This document shows positions 30,659-38,327 of a stretch of 38,327 bases of DNA, in pieces. A program made the position numbers and the translations under genes. The notes below the pieces were generated by a model that was not told where the DNA came from, made no database searches, and worked only from the letters and a program-made list of their open reading frames with translations. The DNA is taken from contig JAWVZY010000001.1 in the NCBI GenBank assembly GCA_033721955.1, positions 1 to 38,327 on the forward strand. The letters run 5' to 3'. Within the stretch, counting starts at the first letter, position 1, and the number at the start of each line of letters is the position of its first letter. This DNA comes from JAWVZY01 sp033721955. GTDB lineage: Bacteria; Patescibacteriota; Minisyncoccia; Spechtbacterales; 2-12-FULL-38-22.

Positions 30659-31867
30659 ATGCCTTTATTTGAGTATGAGGCGCGTACAAAAGAAGGCGAA
30701 ACGCAGGTTGGGCGCGTTGAGGCAGTGAATAGAGAGGCGGCGCTTGAAATATTACAGCGCCATAGTTTAGTGATTATCAACCTCGAATCCATAGAAGAAA
30801 GGCCGATCTTTCAAAAAAGGATCGCCTTTTTTGAGCGTGTAAATAAAAAAGAGGTTTCTATTTTTTCTCGTCAGCTTTCTACTTTGTTTAAGGCATCTGT
30901 GCCCCTTGTGGTATCTGTAAGAACTCTTGCTAAGCAAACCGAGAATCCAAAATTCAAAGAAGCTTTGTTGAATGTCGCCTCAAATGTTGACGGAGGTATG
31001 CCTTTTTCACAGGCCTTAGAGGAGCATGAGGATATTTTTTCTAACTTTTATGTCCAGATGATACGCGCGGGAGAGGAGTCCGGAACGCTTGAGCAGGTAT
31101 TAAGTTATTTGGCCCAATATACAGAAAGAGATTATTATATTGTATCTAAAATACGAGGTGCTATGACTTATCCCGCGTTTATTATAGGAGTTTTTGGCAT
31201 TGTTGGAATTGGAATGCTTGTGTTTGTAGTACCCAACCTTCTTGATGTTTTGGATCAGCAGGGCGCTGAACTTCCTGCGCTTACAAAAGGTATAGCTTTT
31301 CTTTCTGACTTAGTTCGCACAAGATGGCCAATTTTAGCAATAGGCCTGCCAGCTCTATTAGTCGGAGCTTGGAGGTTTACTAAAACACCTACAGGCCAAG
31401 ATACATGGGGCAAGGTTCAATTGAAGATGCCCGTATTTGGCAAGCTGTTTAAAAATATATATATGTTTCGTTTTTCCAGTTCTTTTGGCATGCTTGTTAA
31501 GGGAGGTATTCCCGTAAATCGCGCCCTTGAGATAACATCTAATGTTATAGATAACGCCGTTTATAAAGAAATTGTTATGAGCGCTCAGGATAAGGTAAGC
31601 AAGGGGGAGAGTATAGCTAAAACACTTGAGGAATATGAACAAGTGGATGTTATGGTAACGCAGATGATAGCTGTAGGAGAAAAGACGGGTAAACTTAGTG
31701 AAATACTTGAAAATGTTTCTGATTTTTATCAAAGCGAAATAAGCAACACCATTGAGAATCTGGTGGCTCTTATAGAACCTATAATGATAGTTTTGCTTGG
31801 GCTTGCAGTAGCTTTGCTGGTGGCAGGTATACTTTTGCCTATTTACAACAGTGTTGGCTCATTTTAG
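30659..31867 (+). CDS. pilC: Type IV pilus inner-membrane platform protein PilC
   Basis: 402 residues, GspF/PilC family. Two cytoplasmic T2SSF domains, each followed by membrane segments: about 165-200 (YPAFIIGVFGIVGIGMLVFV), 215-235 and 370-395 (IMIVLLGLAVALLVAGILLP). Signatures seen: FSRQLSTLFKASVPLV, IRAGEESGTLEQVLSYLA and the second-repeat equivalent IAVGEKTGKLSEILENVSDFY. It transmits the motor ATPases' motion to the growing pilus. Last of the machinery genes before the pilin gene, which appears to have its own promoter. Confidence 0.96.
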   Translation: MPLFEYEARTKEGETQVGRVEAVNREAALEILQRHSLVIINLESIEERPIFQKRIAFFERVNKKEVSIFSRQLSTLFKASVPLVVSVRTLAKQTENPKFKEALLNVASNVDGGMPFSQALEEHEDIFSNFYVQMIRAGEESGTLEQVLSYLAQYTERDYYIVSKIRGAMTYPAFIIGVFGIVGIGMLVFVVPNLLDVLDQQGAELPALTKGIAFLSDLVRTRWPILAIGLPALLVGAWRFTKTPTGQDTWGKVQLKMPVFGKLFKNIYMFRFSSSFGMLVKGGIPVNRALEITSNVIDNAVYKEIVMSAQDKVSKGESIAKTLEEYEQVDVMVTQMIAVGEKTGKLSEILENVSDFYQSEISNTIENLVALIEPIMIVLLGLAVALLVAGILLPIYNSVGSF

Positions 31868-31887
31868 TTTCCTGTGGATTATTTTAT

Positions 31888-31915
31888 TTGTTTGGCTTGC
31901 ATAAAAAGTTATAAT
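31888..31915 (+). promoter_or_regulatory. Likely promoter of the major pilin gene
   Basis: TTGTTT (31888-31893), 16-base spacer, TATAAT (31910-31915), in the 128-base gap between pilC and the pilin gene. This would give an untranslated leader of about 75 bases. Together with the terminator after the pilin gene it makes the pilin an independent unit. Confidence 0.5.
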
Positions 31916-31995
31916 GGTTTTATAGGGGCAAATTGCCTTGAATAACAATTATCAAAAGGTCGGTACTGACACTAAGCTTAAAAAGAAAAGCATAT

Positions 31996-32514
31996 ATGCA
32001 AATTTTTACTAAGAAATCAAAAGGTTTTACGCTTATTGAGCTTTTGGTTGTTATTGCCATTATTGGTATTTTAGCAACTATTGTGCTTGTATCCTTGAAT
32101 GATGCACGTGAAAAAGCTCGTGATACAAAGCGAGTAGGCGATCTTCGCCAGGCGCAAATAGCGCTTGAGGTGTTTCTTGATGATAATGCCGGGGGATATC
32201 CTACTGGTGCGGATGATGGCTGTACAACTGGAAATGCTGACACCATGTTCACAGCTGTTGGCATGAATGGTTTTGCTGACCCTCTCAACTCGGCGCCTTA
32301 TCAGTATACCTATGACTCTGATGGTACAAATACAGCCGGAACAGACGATGCAACAGATTACGTAATTATGGTTCAATTAGAAGGAGACACTCATCAGGCA
32401 TTGGTAAGTGATTTGGACGGTAGTATTGATTTTGCGCCTGCGGGTGCAGCTTGTGATTGTGGAACTAACGATGATGTGGCAGGTAATACGCCTGTTTACT
32501 GCGTTGGCCCATAG
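31996..32514 (+). CDS. Type IV pilin, likely major subunit
   Basis: 172 residues. Short basic leader MQIFTKKSKG, cleavage expected after Gly, then FTLIELLVVIAIIGILATI: the classic prepilin segment with Glu at +5. The helix continues with DAREKARDTKRVGDLRQAQIALEVF, then a globular domain rich in Gly, Asp and Thr. Cysteines near the end (CDCGTND...YC) and one at CTTG could form disulfide bonds. The dedicated promoter and terminator and the tidy length suggest this is the main fibre subunit. PilD, encoded next, should process it. Confidence 0.93.
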   Translation: MQIFTKKSKGFTLIELLVVIAIIGILATIVLVSLNDAREKARDTKRVGDLRQAQIALEVFLDDNAGGYPTGADDGCTTGNADTMFTAVGMNGFADPLNSAPYQYTYDSDGTNTAGTDDATDYVIMVQLEGDTHQALVSDLDGSIDFAPAGAACDCGTNDDVAGNTPVYCVGP

Positions 32515-32528
32515 TTAGCAGCGGCAAA

Positions 32529-32570
32529 TCAAACAAAAATTCCCCCATATGGGGGAATTTTTGTTTGACC
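32529..32570. terminator. Terminator after the pilin gene
   Basis: A perfect 20-bp palindrome: the arm TCAAACAAAAATTCCCCCAT (32529-32548) is followed directly by its complement ending in TTTTTGTTTGA (32549-32568). It probably reduces read-through from the pilin into pilD. Confidence 0.85.
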
Positions 32571-32593
32571 ATATATGTTAAAATAAGTGTATA

Positions 32594-33427
32594 ATGCAAA
32601 CTTTAATCTATATCATTACAGGGGGATTCGGTCTTATTGTGGGCAGTTTTTTAAATGCTGTTATATACCGTCTTTATTTAAGTGAATCAGCTTTTCGTGG
32701 GCGCTCACATTGCCCCTACTGCAATAAAACATTAAAGTGGTATGAACTTGTACCGGTTTTTAGTTTTATCGTTCAAAGAGGCAGATGCCGTTCATGTGCT
32801 CATGTTATTTCGTGGCAGTACCCGCTAGTTGAGCTGGCAACAGGCGGTCTATTTATATTTTTAATTTCAAACTCTCAATTTCAAATTTTTAATGAATTTT
32901 TGCCTGCTCAAACATTTAAACTCTTATTTATGGCCTTTATTGGTTCGGGTTTGATAGTGATATTTGCTTATGATCTAAAACACTACATAATACCCGATAG
33001 AGTTCTTATTCCCTTAATCAGCGCCACCTTGTTAGCAGAGATATTTGGTATTTGGGATTTGAATTTTATATGGAACTTCGAACTTGGGATCTTTCATTTT
33101 GGGAATGTTTTTAATGGATTAGCACTGGGGGTACTTTCAGCTCTTCCTTTTGCCGCTATACACTTTATTTCGAAGGGGCGCGCTATGGGCTTTGGCGATG
33201 TGAAGCTGTCTTTTTTCATGGGTATTTTATTGGGGTATCCTGCGGTTATAGTCGCCATGTTTATAGCTTTTGTGCTCGGTGCTATAATAGGTATAGGGCT
33301 TATGGTGGCTGGCAAAAAATCGCTTCAGAGCAAGGTTCCTTTCGGCCCCTTTTTAATATTAGGCGTATTTTTGGCATTATTTTGGAGCGAGGAGCTTATA
33401 GTATTTTATTTTAATCTGTTGCTTTAA
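32594..33427 (+). CDS. pilD: Prepilin peptidase PilD
   Basis: 277 residues, A24 aspartic prepilin peptidase that cleaves the leader of pilins and N-methylates the new end. Seen: FGLIVGSFLNAVIYRL, a four-cysteine zinc motif (CPYC ... CRSC), WQYPLVELATGGLF, and the two catalytic Asp regions: AYDLKHYIIPDRV and GFGDVKLSFFMG. Seven to eight membrane segments are visible. It processes the major pilin upstream and the minor pilins downstream. No SD; minor pilin gene 5 bases later. Confidence 0.96.
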   Translation: MQTLIYIITGGFGLIVGSFLNAVIYRLYLSESAFRGRSHCPYCNKTLKWYELVPVFSFIVQRGRCRSCAHVISWQYPLVELATGGLFIFLISNSQFQIFNEFLPAQTFKLLFMAFIGSGLIVIFAYDLKHYIIPDRVLIPLISATLLAEIFGIWDLNFIWNFELGIFHFGNVFNGLALGVLSALPFAAIHFISKGRAMGFGDVKLSFFMGILLGYPAVIVAMFIAFVLGAIIGIGLMVAGKKSLQSKVPFGPFLILGVFLALFWSEELIVFYFNLLL

Positions 33428-33432
33428 TTTTT

Positions 33433-34047
33433 ATGAAAAAGTTTAAATTTAATAATTTAGGATTTACATTAGTGGAGTTGCTGGTAGCAATGTCTGTTAT
33501 AGCAATAATAAGTTCTGTTGTGATATTTAATGCCAGGCCTGGTGAGAGAAATTTAGCTCTTCAACGTTCAGCTCAGAATGTTTTGCAAGCTATTAATCAG
33601 GCAGCAAATAATGCTCTCGGAGGCAAGAGGCATGATGCCACCAATCAATCCCCAACAATAAGCCAGGGTGGCTATGGTGTGCATTTTGAGGATGGAGCGA
33701 GTGTTTTAACTATTTTTGCCGACTGTAACCAGAACCAGACCTTAGATATTAGCGGTACAGCGCCTTCTTGCATAGAGGCACCAACAGAGGGGCCTTATCC
33801 TGAGGAATTTGAAGCTTTGCCCCTTGAGAATTTTATTGAAATTAACAGAATAGAATTTACAGGTACAGGTAGCCCCATTACTCCTCTTGATGTTGTGTTT
33901 ATTCCTCCCGACGGAGATATTTTAATGAATCCTGCCCCTCCTCCGGGTTCTGATGAGGCAATGATAGAAATAATAAATACGGTGGAAGGAGATACAATTC
34001 AGATATATATAAATAAAGCGGGCGCGACCCGTGTGGTGATACCATAA
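33433..34047 (+). CDS. Minor pilin / pseudopilin, GspH-FimT type
   Basis: 204 residues. Leader MKKFKFNNLG then FTLVELLVAMSVIAIISSVV, a prepilin N-terminus with Glu at +5. The region NARPGERNLALQRSAQNVLQAINQAANNAL is typical of GspH/FimT minor pilins. The rest is a beta-rich globular part with many Pro and Gly. It is probably part of the pilus-tip initiation complex. First of four small genes for pilin-like or tip proteins, 2 bases before the next. Confidence 0.88.
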   Translation: MKKFKFNNLGFTLVELLVAMSVIAIISSVVIFNARPGERNLALQRSAQNVLQAINQAANNALGGKRHDATNQSPTISQGGYGVHFEDGASVLTIFADCNQNQTLDISGTAPSCIEAPTEGPYPEEFEALPLENFIEINRIEFTGTGSPITPLDVVFIPPDGDILMNPAPPPGSDEAMIEIINTVEGDTIQIYINKAGATRVVIP

Positions 34048-34049
34048 TT

Positions 34050-34562
34050 ATGAAAAAAGGTTTTACACTTTTGGAAGTTATTGTGGCTGTGGGCGTTTTG
34101 CTTATGGCCGTTTCTGCTTCAGCCGGCCTTGTTTTAGACAGCTTGCAGAGCGTAAACAGAGCCCAAAATAGAGTAATTGCTGCTTATTTAGCACAAGAGG
34201 CAATTGAGGTAACCCGCAATATTCGCGATACAAATTGGATAGAGGGTGTCGGTTTTTCAGATGGCTTGAATCCGGGAGCATCTGATCAGTGTGTAGATTA
34301 TGACGCTCCAGGAGATACTTTAGTTAATCCTTGCTCAAACCATGCTCTTTATTGGGATAGAACACCTGGCGTTTATACCCACGATAGCGGGGGGAATAAT
34401 GAACTTACAATTTTTGAGCGCAGGATAAATGTGCAATCAATAAATAATCCTGAAACACCAATAGGAGTAGATGATATTTTACAGGTGCAGGCAACTGTGA
34501 GCTGGCTTGGGCCCGATTCCGGCTCTATAACAGTTGAAACTCGCTTGTATGACTGGAGATAA
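34050..34562 (+). CDS. Minor pilin, PilV/GspI type
   Basis: 170 residues. Very short leader MKKG, then FTLLEVIVAVGVLLMAVSAS, with Glu at +5. YLAQEAIEVTRNIRDTNWIEG resembles the post-helix region of PilV/GspI-like and other CPR minor pilins. Only two cysteines are seen (CVDY, CSNH). It lies between the GspH-like and PilW-like genes, as expected for a minor pilin set that primes pilus assembly. Confidence 0.86.
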   Translation: MKKGFTLLEVIVAVGVLLMAVSASAGLVLDSLQSVNRAQNRVIAAYLAQEAIEVTRNIRDTNWIEGVGFSDGLNPGASDQCVDYDAPGDTLVNPCSNHALYWDRTPGVYTHDSGGNNELTIFERRINVQSINNPETPIGVDDILQVQATVSWLGPDSGSITVETRLYDWR

Positions 34563-34575
34563 TCTGAAGTATTAT

Positions 34576-35157
34576 ATGCATAATAAAAATAAACAAAAAT
34601 CAAGCGGATATACCATTGTAGAGACCTTAATTGCTATGAGCATTTTTGTTATTGTAGCGGTTTTGGGTGTGCAGTCTTTCTTAAATGCTCTTCATGCTCA
34701 GCGAATAGTTATTATGGAGCAAACTGTAGCACAGAATGTGAGTTTTGCTCTTGAGTTTATGAGCAGGCAGATGCGTACTGCAGTTAAAAGCAGTCAATCT
34801 CCTGATGATGATTGTCTACCTTTCGGCAGTACATTTAACGCTAATCCGCCTTCAATAATATTTTTAAATGATGACGGTGAATGTATCGAGTTTCGAACTC
34901 AAGGCGGCCGGCTTTTGTATACATCAGATGCCACAGTTCCACTGGGTACAAGAGAATATATAGAACTCATTTCAAGTGGTTTGGTTGCTATAGACACTTA
35001 CGATATTATTGTATCGGGACAGACGGATGCAGATAACATGCAGCCGAAGGTAACAACAATCCTTGAAGCCAGCGGCGTGCCACAGACGCCAAAAGACCCT
35101 CAAAATGTGGTAATAAGGGCTCAAACAACAATATCTACAAGGTTATTGGATATATAA
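34576..35157 (+). CDS. Minor pilin, PilW/GspJ type
   Basis: 193 residues. MHNKNKQKSSG then YTIVETLIAMSIFVIVAVLG; the first mature residue would be Tyr, with Glu at +5 intact. FALEFMSRQMRTAVK is the PilW/GspJ-like segment. I chose ATG 34576, the start nearest the leader; ATG 34549 and TTG 34534 overlap the preceding gene and would lengthen the leader to an unusual degree. It ends 2 bases before the next gene. Confidence 0.84.
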   Translation: MHNKNKQKSSGYTIVETLIAMSIFVIVAVLGVQSFLNALHAQRIVIMEQTVAQNVSFALEFMSRQMRTAVKSSQSPDDDCLPFGSTFNANPPSIIFLNDDGECIEFRTQGGRLLYTSDATVPLGTREYIELISSGLVAIDTYDIIVSGQTDADNMQPKVTTILEASGVPQTPKDPQNVVIRAQTTISTRLLDI

Positions 35158-35159
35158 AA

Positions 35160-35561
35160 ATGAATAAATTTAGAGAACAAGACGGTATAACCCTATATAT
35201 GGCACTTTTAATGCTTAGCGTTATTGTATCTATTGCTTTGGGTATAAGTAGTTTAATGCTTAGAGAGCTGTATACAGTCAAAGATATAGGGAGTTTTGTA
35301 GTTGATATATATGCAGCTGATGCCGGAGTAGAGAGGACGTTGTATAAAATACGCCAGACACCTGATTTTGGCAGTTGCCAGTCAACTAGTGATTGTATTG
35401 TTACTTCTCAGGATATGGGTGTTGCCTCTTTCATTAATAATGCTCAATACAGAACAACTACATTAGATGGAGGTGTGCTGTGGTGCACAGGAACATTTAA
35501 ATGCATCCGTTCACTGGGTTCTTTGTTTGATACAAGCCGTGCTTTTGAGCTTAGTTTTTAA
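35160..35561 (+). CDS. PilX-like minor pilus protein
   Basis: 133 residues. The N-terminus EQDGITLYMALLMLSVIVSIALGISSLM is a prepilin-like hydrophobic helix without the Gly-Phe-Thr-Leu-x-Glu motif; GITLYMALLML resembles PilX-type proteins, which have a weak cleavage site and often lack the +5 Glu. AADAGVERTLYKIR matches the PilX/GspK-like post-helix pattern (A-E/D-A-G-x-E). Four cysteines lie in the C-terminal part. It ends the pilus operon, 2 bases before ligA. Confidence 0.75.
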   Translation: MNKFREQDGITLYMALLMLSVIVSIALGISSLMLRELYTVKDIGSFVVDIYAADAGVERTLYKIRQTPDFGSCQSTSDCIVTSQDMGVASFINNAQYRTTTLDGGVLWCTGTFKCIRSLGSLFDTSRAFELSF

Positions 35562-35563
35562 AT

Positions 35564-37606
35564 ATGCCGGAAAATTTAAATAAAACTCAGGCAAAAAAAA
35601 GAATAGAAAAGTTAAAAAAGGTGATAAAACATCACCGCTATTTATATCATGTGCTTGATAGCCCCGAAATATCGGATGCAGCCCTTGATTCACTTAAATA
35701 TGAACTCAAAGAACTTGAAGATGAATATCCGGACCTTGTAACTTCTGACTCACCCACTCAGCGAGTAGGGGGTGAGGCGCTTGATAAATTTGAAAAGGCC
35801 GAACATTCAAAGCCGATGCTCTCCATTGAGGATATATTTGATCGCGAAGAGCTAGATTCATGGGAGTCATATATAAAAAAACTTGCAGAGCAGGATTTTT
35901 CTTATTTTTGTGAAGTAAAAGTGGATGGCCTTGCTTTAGCTCTTAGGTATGAGGAGGGAGTATTATCTAAGGCAATAACGCGGGGAAATGGGCGCATAGG
36001 GGAAGATGTTACAAGTAATGCCAAAACAATTGAAAGCATTCCCTTGGGATTGAAATTTCATGAGGATATAAAAGATAGTTCCTTGCAAAAAAATATAGAA
36101 AATATTATAAACAGTGGGATATTTGAGATTAGGGGAGAGGTTTATATAGCAAAAGAAGATTTCGAGCAATTTAATAGTGAAAAAGAAAAAAAAGGAGAGG
36201 ATACTTATGCAAATCCGCGTAATTTAGCTGCCGGCTCCGTGCGACAGCTTGACCCTAAGCTCGCCGCCTCGCGTCCGCTTAATTTTATCGCTTACGATAT
36301 AGTAACTGACATAGATACAGAGCTGCACTCTATCGAGCATGATATAATGCATGCCCTTGGATTTAAGACCGACCCCACAGCTAAAAAATGTAAAAATACA
36401 GATCAGGTTTATAAATATTGGCAAAACATTAGTGACAAAAGGGATAAGTTGCCTTATCAAATTGACGGTGTTGTTATATCTGTTGATCAAAATAAAATAT
36501 TTGACAATTTAGGGGTTGCCGGAAAGAGCCCCAGGGGCATACGCGCCTTTAAGTTTGCTGCAAAACAGGCAACAACCGTTGTAGAAGATATAAGAGTGCA
36601 TGTTGGCAGAACAGGAGCTGTGACGCCTCTTGCTGTTTTGAGGCCTGTACAGATAGGGGGTGTTACTGTAAGTCGTGCGACTTTGCATAATTTTGAAGAG
36701 GTGGAAAGATTGGATGTACGTGTAGGCGATACTATTATACTTGAGCGTGCCGGAGATGTAATACCAAAGGTAGTTGAGGTAGTCGGGGATTTACGCCCCA
36801 ATAATGCTAAAAAAATAAAACCTCCCAAAAAATGCCCTAAGTGCAATACACTATTAGAGAAAAAAGAAGGAGAGGCAATACTTTATTGTCCAAATCCCGA
36901 ATGCGAATCAAGAAAGGAAGAGCATTTATATTATTTTGTATCTCGCCCTGCTTTTGATATAGAGGGTCTCGGCCCGAAAATAATAGATAAGTTATTGGAG
37001 GAGGAATTAATTACAGGCCCCGAAGATATTTTTACGCTCAAAAAAGGCGATTTGGTGCCTTTAGAGCGATTTGCCGAAAGGTCTGCTCAAAACATTATAG
37101 ATTCTATAGAAAATAGCAAAGAGATACCCTTTGCGCGCTTTATTGCAGCTCTTAATATACGTCACGTAGGAGGCGAGACAGCTATTGATCTTGCCCGCCA
37201 CTTCAAAAATATCAAAAATCTACAAAACAGTTCATTGGAGGAATTAAAATCCATAGATGGCATTGGAGAAAAAGTCGCCAAAAGCATATATGATTGGTTT
37301 GGGCAAAAAGAAAATAAAGAGTTTATTGAGAAGTTATTAAAAGCGGGAGTAAAAATAGTGCCTCCTGAAGGAGTAGGTAATAAACTGGATGGCCTGACCT
37401 TTGTATTTACCGGCTCTTTGAATAATTTTACAAGAGAGGAGGCAGAGAATAAAGTGAGAGCGCTTGGGGGTAATCCTTCTGGCTCTATATCAAAAAACAC
37501 AGATTATCTTGTTGCCGGAGAAGGAGGGGGTTCAAAATATAATAAAGCAAAAAAACTAGGTGTTAAAATAGTAAACGAACAAGAATTTTTAAAGCTTGTA
37601 AAATGA
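35564..37606 (+). CDS. ligA: NAD-dependent DNA ligase LigA
   Basis: 680 residues, full length. Seals nicks in replication and repair using NAD. Seen: Ia domain with HRYLYHVLDSPEISDAALDSL, nucleotidyl-transfer Lys in CEVKVDGLALALRYE (about residue 118), RGNGRIGEDVTSN, RGEVYI, OB fold with GRTGAVTPLAVLRPV and SRATLHN, four-Cys zinc motif (CPKC ... CPNPEC, about 423-450), helix-hairpin-helix repeats (IDGIGEKVAKSIYDW) and a C-terminal BRCT domain (LDGLTFVFTGSLNNFTREEA). Start ATG is 2 bases after the pilus operon stop, so it may be co-transcribed with it. No SD. Confidence 0.98.
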   Translation: MPENLNKTQAKKRIEKLKKVIKHHRYLYHVLDSPEISDAALDSLKYELKELEDEYPDLVTSDSPTQRVGGEALDKFEKAEHSKPMLSIEDIFDREELDSWESYIKKLAEQDFSYFCEVKVDGLALALRYEEGVLSKAITRGNGRIGEDVTSNAKTIESIPLGLKFHEDIKDSSLQKNIENIINSGIFEIRGEVYIAKEDFEQFNSEKEKKGEDTYANPRNLAAGSVRQLDPKLAASRPLNFIAYDIVTDIDTELHSIEHDIMHALGFKTDPTAKKCKNTDQVYKYWQNISDKRDKLPYQIDGVVISVDQNKIFDNLGVAGKSPRGIRAFKFAAKQATTVVEDIRVHVGRTGAVTPLAVLRPVQIGGVTVSRATLHNFEEVERLDVRVGDTIILERAGDVIPKVVEVVGDLRPNNAKKIKPPKKCPKCNTLLEKKEGEAILYCPNPECESRKEEHLYYFVSRPAFDIEGLGPKIIDKLLEEELITGPEDIFTLKKGDLVPLERFAERSAQNIIDSIENSKEIPFARFIAALNIRHVGGETAIDLARHFKNIKNLQNSSLEELKSIDGIGEKVAKSIYDWFGQKENKEFIEKLLKAGVKIVPPEGVGNKLDGLTFVFTGSLNNFTREEAENKVRALGGNPSGSISKNTDYLVAGEGGGSKYNKAKKLGVKIVNEQEFLKLVK

Positions 37607-37664
37607 AATTTATACCACAACACGCTATCCGATTTAATGGTATAACATCATTATATAGTTTTAA

Positions 37665-37763
37665 GGGGCTAAAAAAGAATATCAAATTGTGATAGAATTA
37701 AATCCGCAGGACATTAAAGCCAGAGAGAAAATTAAACAATTACAAAATGTAGAGGAAAATTAA
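37665..37763 (+). pseudogene. Possible TPR-gene remnant or small ORF before gatC
   Basis: An open stretch reads GAKKEYQIVIELNPQDIKAR then EKIKQLQNVEEN and a TAA 2 bases before gatC. The first part resembles the second helix of one TPR unit followed by the first helix of the next (the x-AIELNP-x-D-x-KA pattern). A GTG at 37689 could start a 24-residue peptide, but no SD precedes it. Either a decayed fragment or a coupled small frame; low confidence. Confidence 0.35.
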
Positions 37764-37765
37764 TT

Positions 37766-38071
37766 ATGAAGCTCACAAAAGAAGAAGTTAAAAAAATAGC
37801 TGACTTGGCGAGATTGGAAATATCTGATGAAAAACTAGAGTATTATACCGAGGAATTATCGGCAGTTTTAGATTATGTCGAGCAATTGAACGAGCTTGAT
37901 ACTGAGGATGTGGAGCCAATGGCTCAGGCAACGGAATTATACACCGTTTATAGGGAAGATATACAGGCGCCCGGAGAACGTAGTAATCTGGTGAAAAAGC
38001 TTATGAGTGCTGCGTCAATGATTAAAGGCGGTTTTATAAGTGTAAGATCAGTATTTAATAAAAAAGATTGA
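37766..38071 (+). CDS. gatC: Glutamyl/aspartyl-tRNA amidotransferase subunit C
   Basis: 101 residues. MKLTKEEVKKIADLARLEIS and LDYVEQLNELDTEDVEPMAQ are the family signatures; the C-terminal belt (YREDIQAPGERSNLV...) is slightly modified from the usual LREDxxxxS. GatC wraps around GatA and stabilises the GatCAB complex that converts mischarged Glu-tRNA(Gln) or Asp-tRNA(Asn) to the correct aminoacyl-tRNA. Its TGA overlaps the gatA ATG (TGATG), showing coupled translation. Confidence 0.95.
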   Translation: MKLTKEEVKKIADLARLEISDEKLEYYTEELSAVLDYVEQLNELDTEDVEPMAQATELYTVYREDIQAPGERSNLVKKLMSAASMIKGGFISVRSVFNKKD

Positions 38072-38327
38072 TGACATTAACTGAAATAATAAAAAAACTT
38101 CAAGGTGGCGATATTTCAAGCGCTGAGCTTGTAGATATTTATTTGGGGAGAATAAAGGAAAAAGATAATGATATAAGTAGTTTTTTGTCTATAAACGAAA
38201 AAAACGCCAAGATGCAGGCAAAGCATGCTGATGAGCAGATGGATGTAAAAAATTCTAACCCCCTTCATGGAATTCCCTATGCTCTAAAAGATAATATTTT
38301 AGCACGTGATCTTCCCGCAACCGCTGG
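38071..38327 (+). CDS. gatA: Glutamyl/aspartyl-tRNA amidotransferase subunit A (3' end outside window)
   Basis: First 85 residues visible. The amidase-family start MTLTEIIKKLQGGDISSAEL and the segment LHGIPYALKDNILARD are seen; the Lys in LKDN is the first of the catalytic Ser-Ser-Lys set. The Ser residues lie beyond the window. It overlaps gatC by one base and continues off the right edge. Confidence 0.95.
   Translation, partial: MTLTEIIKKLQGGDISSAELVDIYLGRIKEKDNDISSFLSINEKNAKMQAKHADEQMDVKNSNPLHGIPYALKDNILARDLPATA

Noticed and set aside
32565..32595. TTGACC / TATAAT promoter at the pilD start
   Set aside because: The TATAAT overlaps the pilD ATG and the spacer is 19 bases, so transcription would start inside the gene.
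1..38327. CRISPR array or transposase
   Set aside because: No regularly spaced repeats and no transposase or integrase gene found in the window.
1..38327. Recoded TGA (as in some CPR lineages)
   Set aside because: Several genes end at TGA in the right place (prkA, gatC), and no in-frame TGA interrupts a recognised gene.

Overview
The window looks like a chromosomal segment of a Candidate Phyla Radiation (Patescibacteria) bacterium, most likely a Parcubacteria-type lineage; that placement is inference. It rests on a small, tightly packed gene set, a CPR-style type IV pilus operon (pilMNO, small membrane protein, pilB, response regulator, pilT, pilC, pilin, pilD, minor pilins), a short F1 epsilon subunit, many genes without a Shine-Dalgarno (SD) sequence, and normal use of TGA as a stop, which argues against the recoded CPR groups.

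Layout. 1-4257: 3' part of the ATP synthase operon (atpA, atpG, atpD, atpC). Two related structured RNA elements lie inside it, one before atpG and one before atpC. 4305-5527 (minus): tsaD and tRNA-Glu. 5642-14964: the most unusual block. It holds a stand-alone Clp-D2-like AAA+ ATPase, a PrkA-family ATPase/kinase, a DUF444/YeaH VWA protein, a SpoVR protein and a second, divergent PrkA-family protein. 15035-16603: membrane glycosyltransferase. 16680-19042 (minus): a small unknown gene and recG. 19148-20070: tRNA-Ser(UGA), a decayed tRNA-Ser-like hairpin inside a direct repeat, tRNA-Ser(GCU), a small membrane protein and tRNA-Arg(GCG). 20145-21268: a small accessory operon (nucleoside deoxyribosyltransferase-like, small membrane protein, ASCH domain). 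21296-24587 (minus): comF and clpC. 24733-35561: type IV pilus operon. 35564-38327: ligA, gatC and the start of gatA.

How it fits together. The pilus operon with comF suggests DNA uptake or surface attachment. The PrkA-DUF444-SpoVR genes form the module known from E. coli (yeaG-yeaH, ycgB) and Bacillus (prkA, spoVR), where it is tied to stationary phase, starvation or sporulation. Here it is enlarged by a second PrkA and by a solo Hsp100-type ring that carries a VGF tripeptide where ClpC docks on ClpP. All five genes have strong AGGAGG-type SD sequences, unlike the neighbouring housekeeping genes. Both prkA-type genes begin with a tandem SD/start arrangement. This points to a separately controlled protein-quality or dormancy system.

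The strongest sequence-level novelty is the pair of about 130-155 nt RNA elements in the ATP synthase operon. They keep the same loops and a potential pseudoknot while their helices differ by compensating changes.
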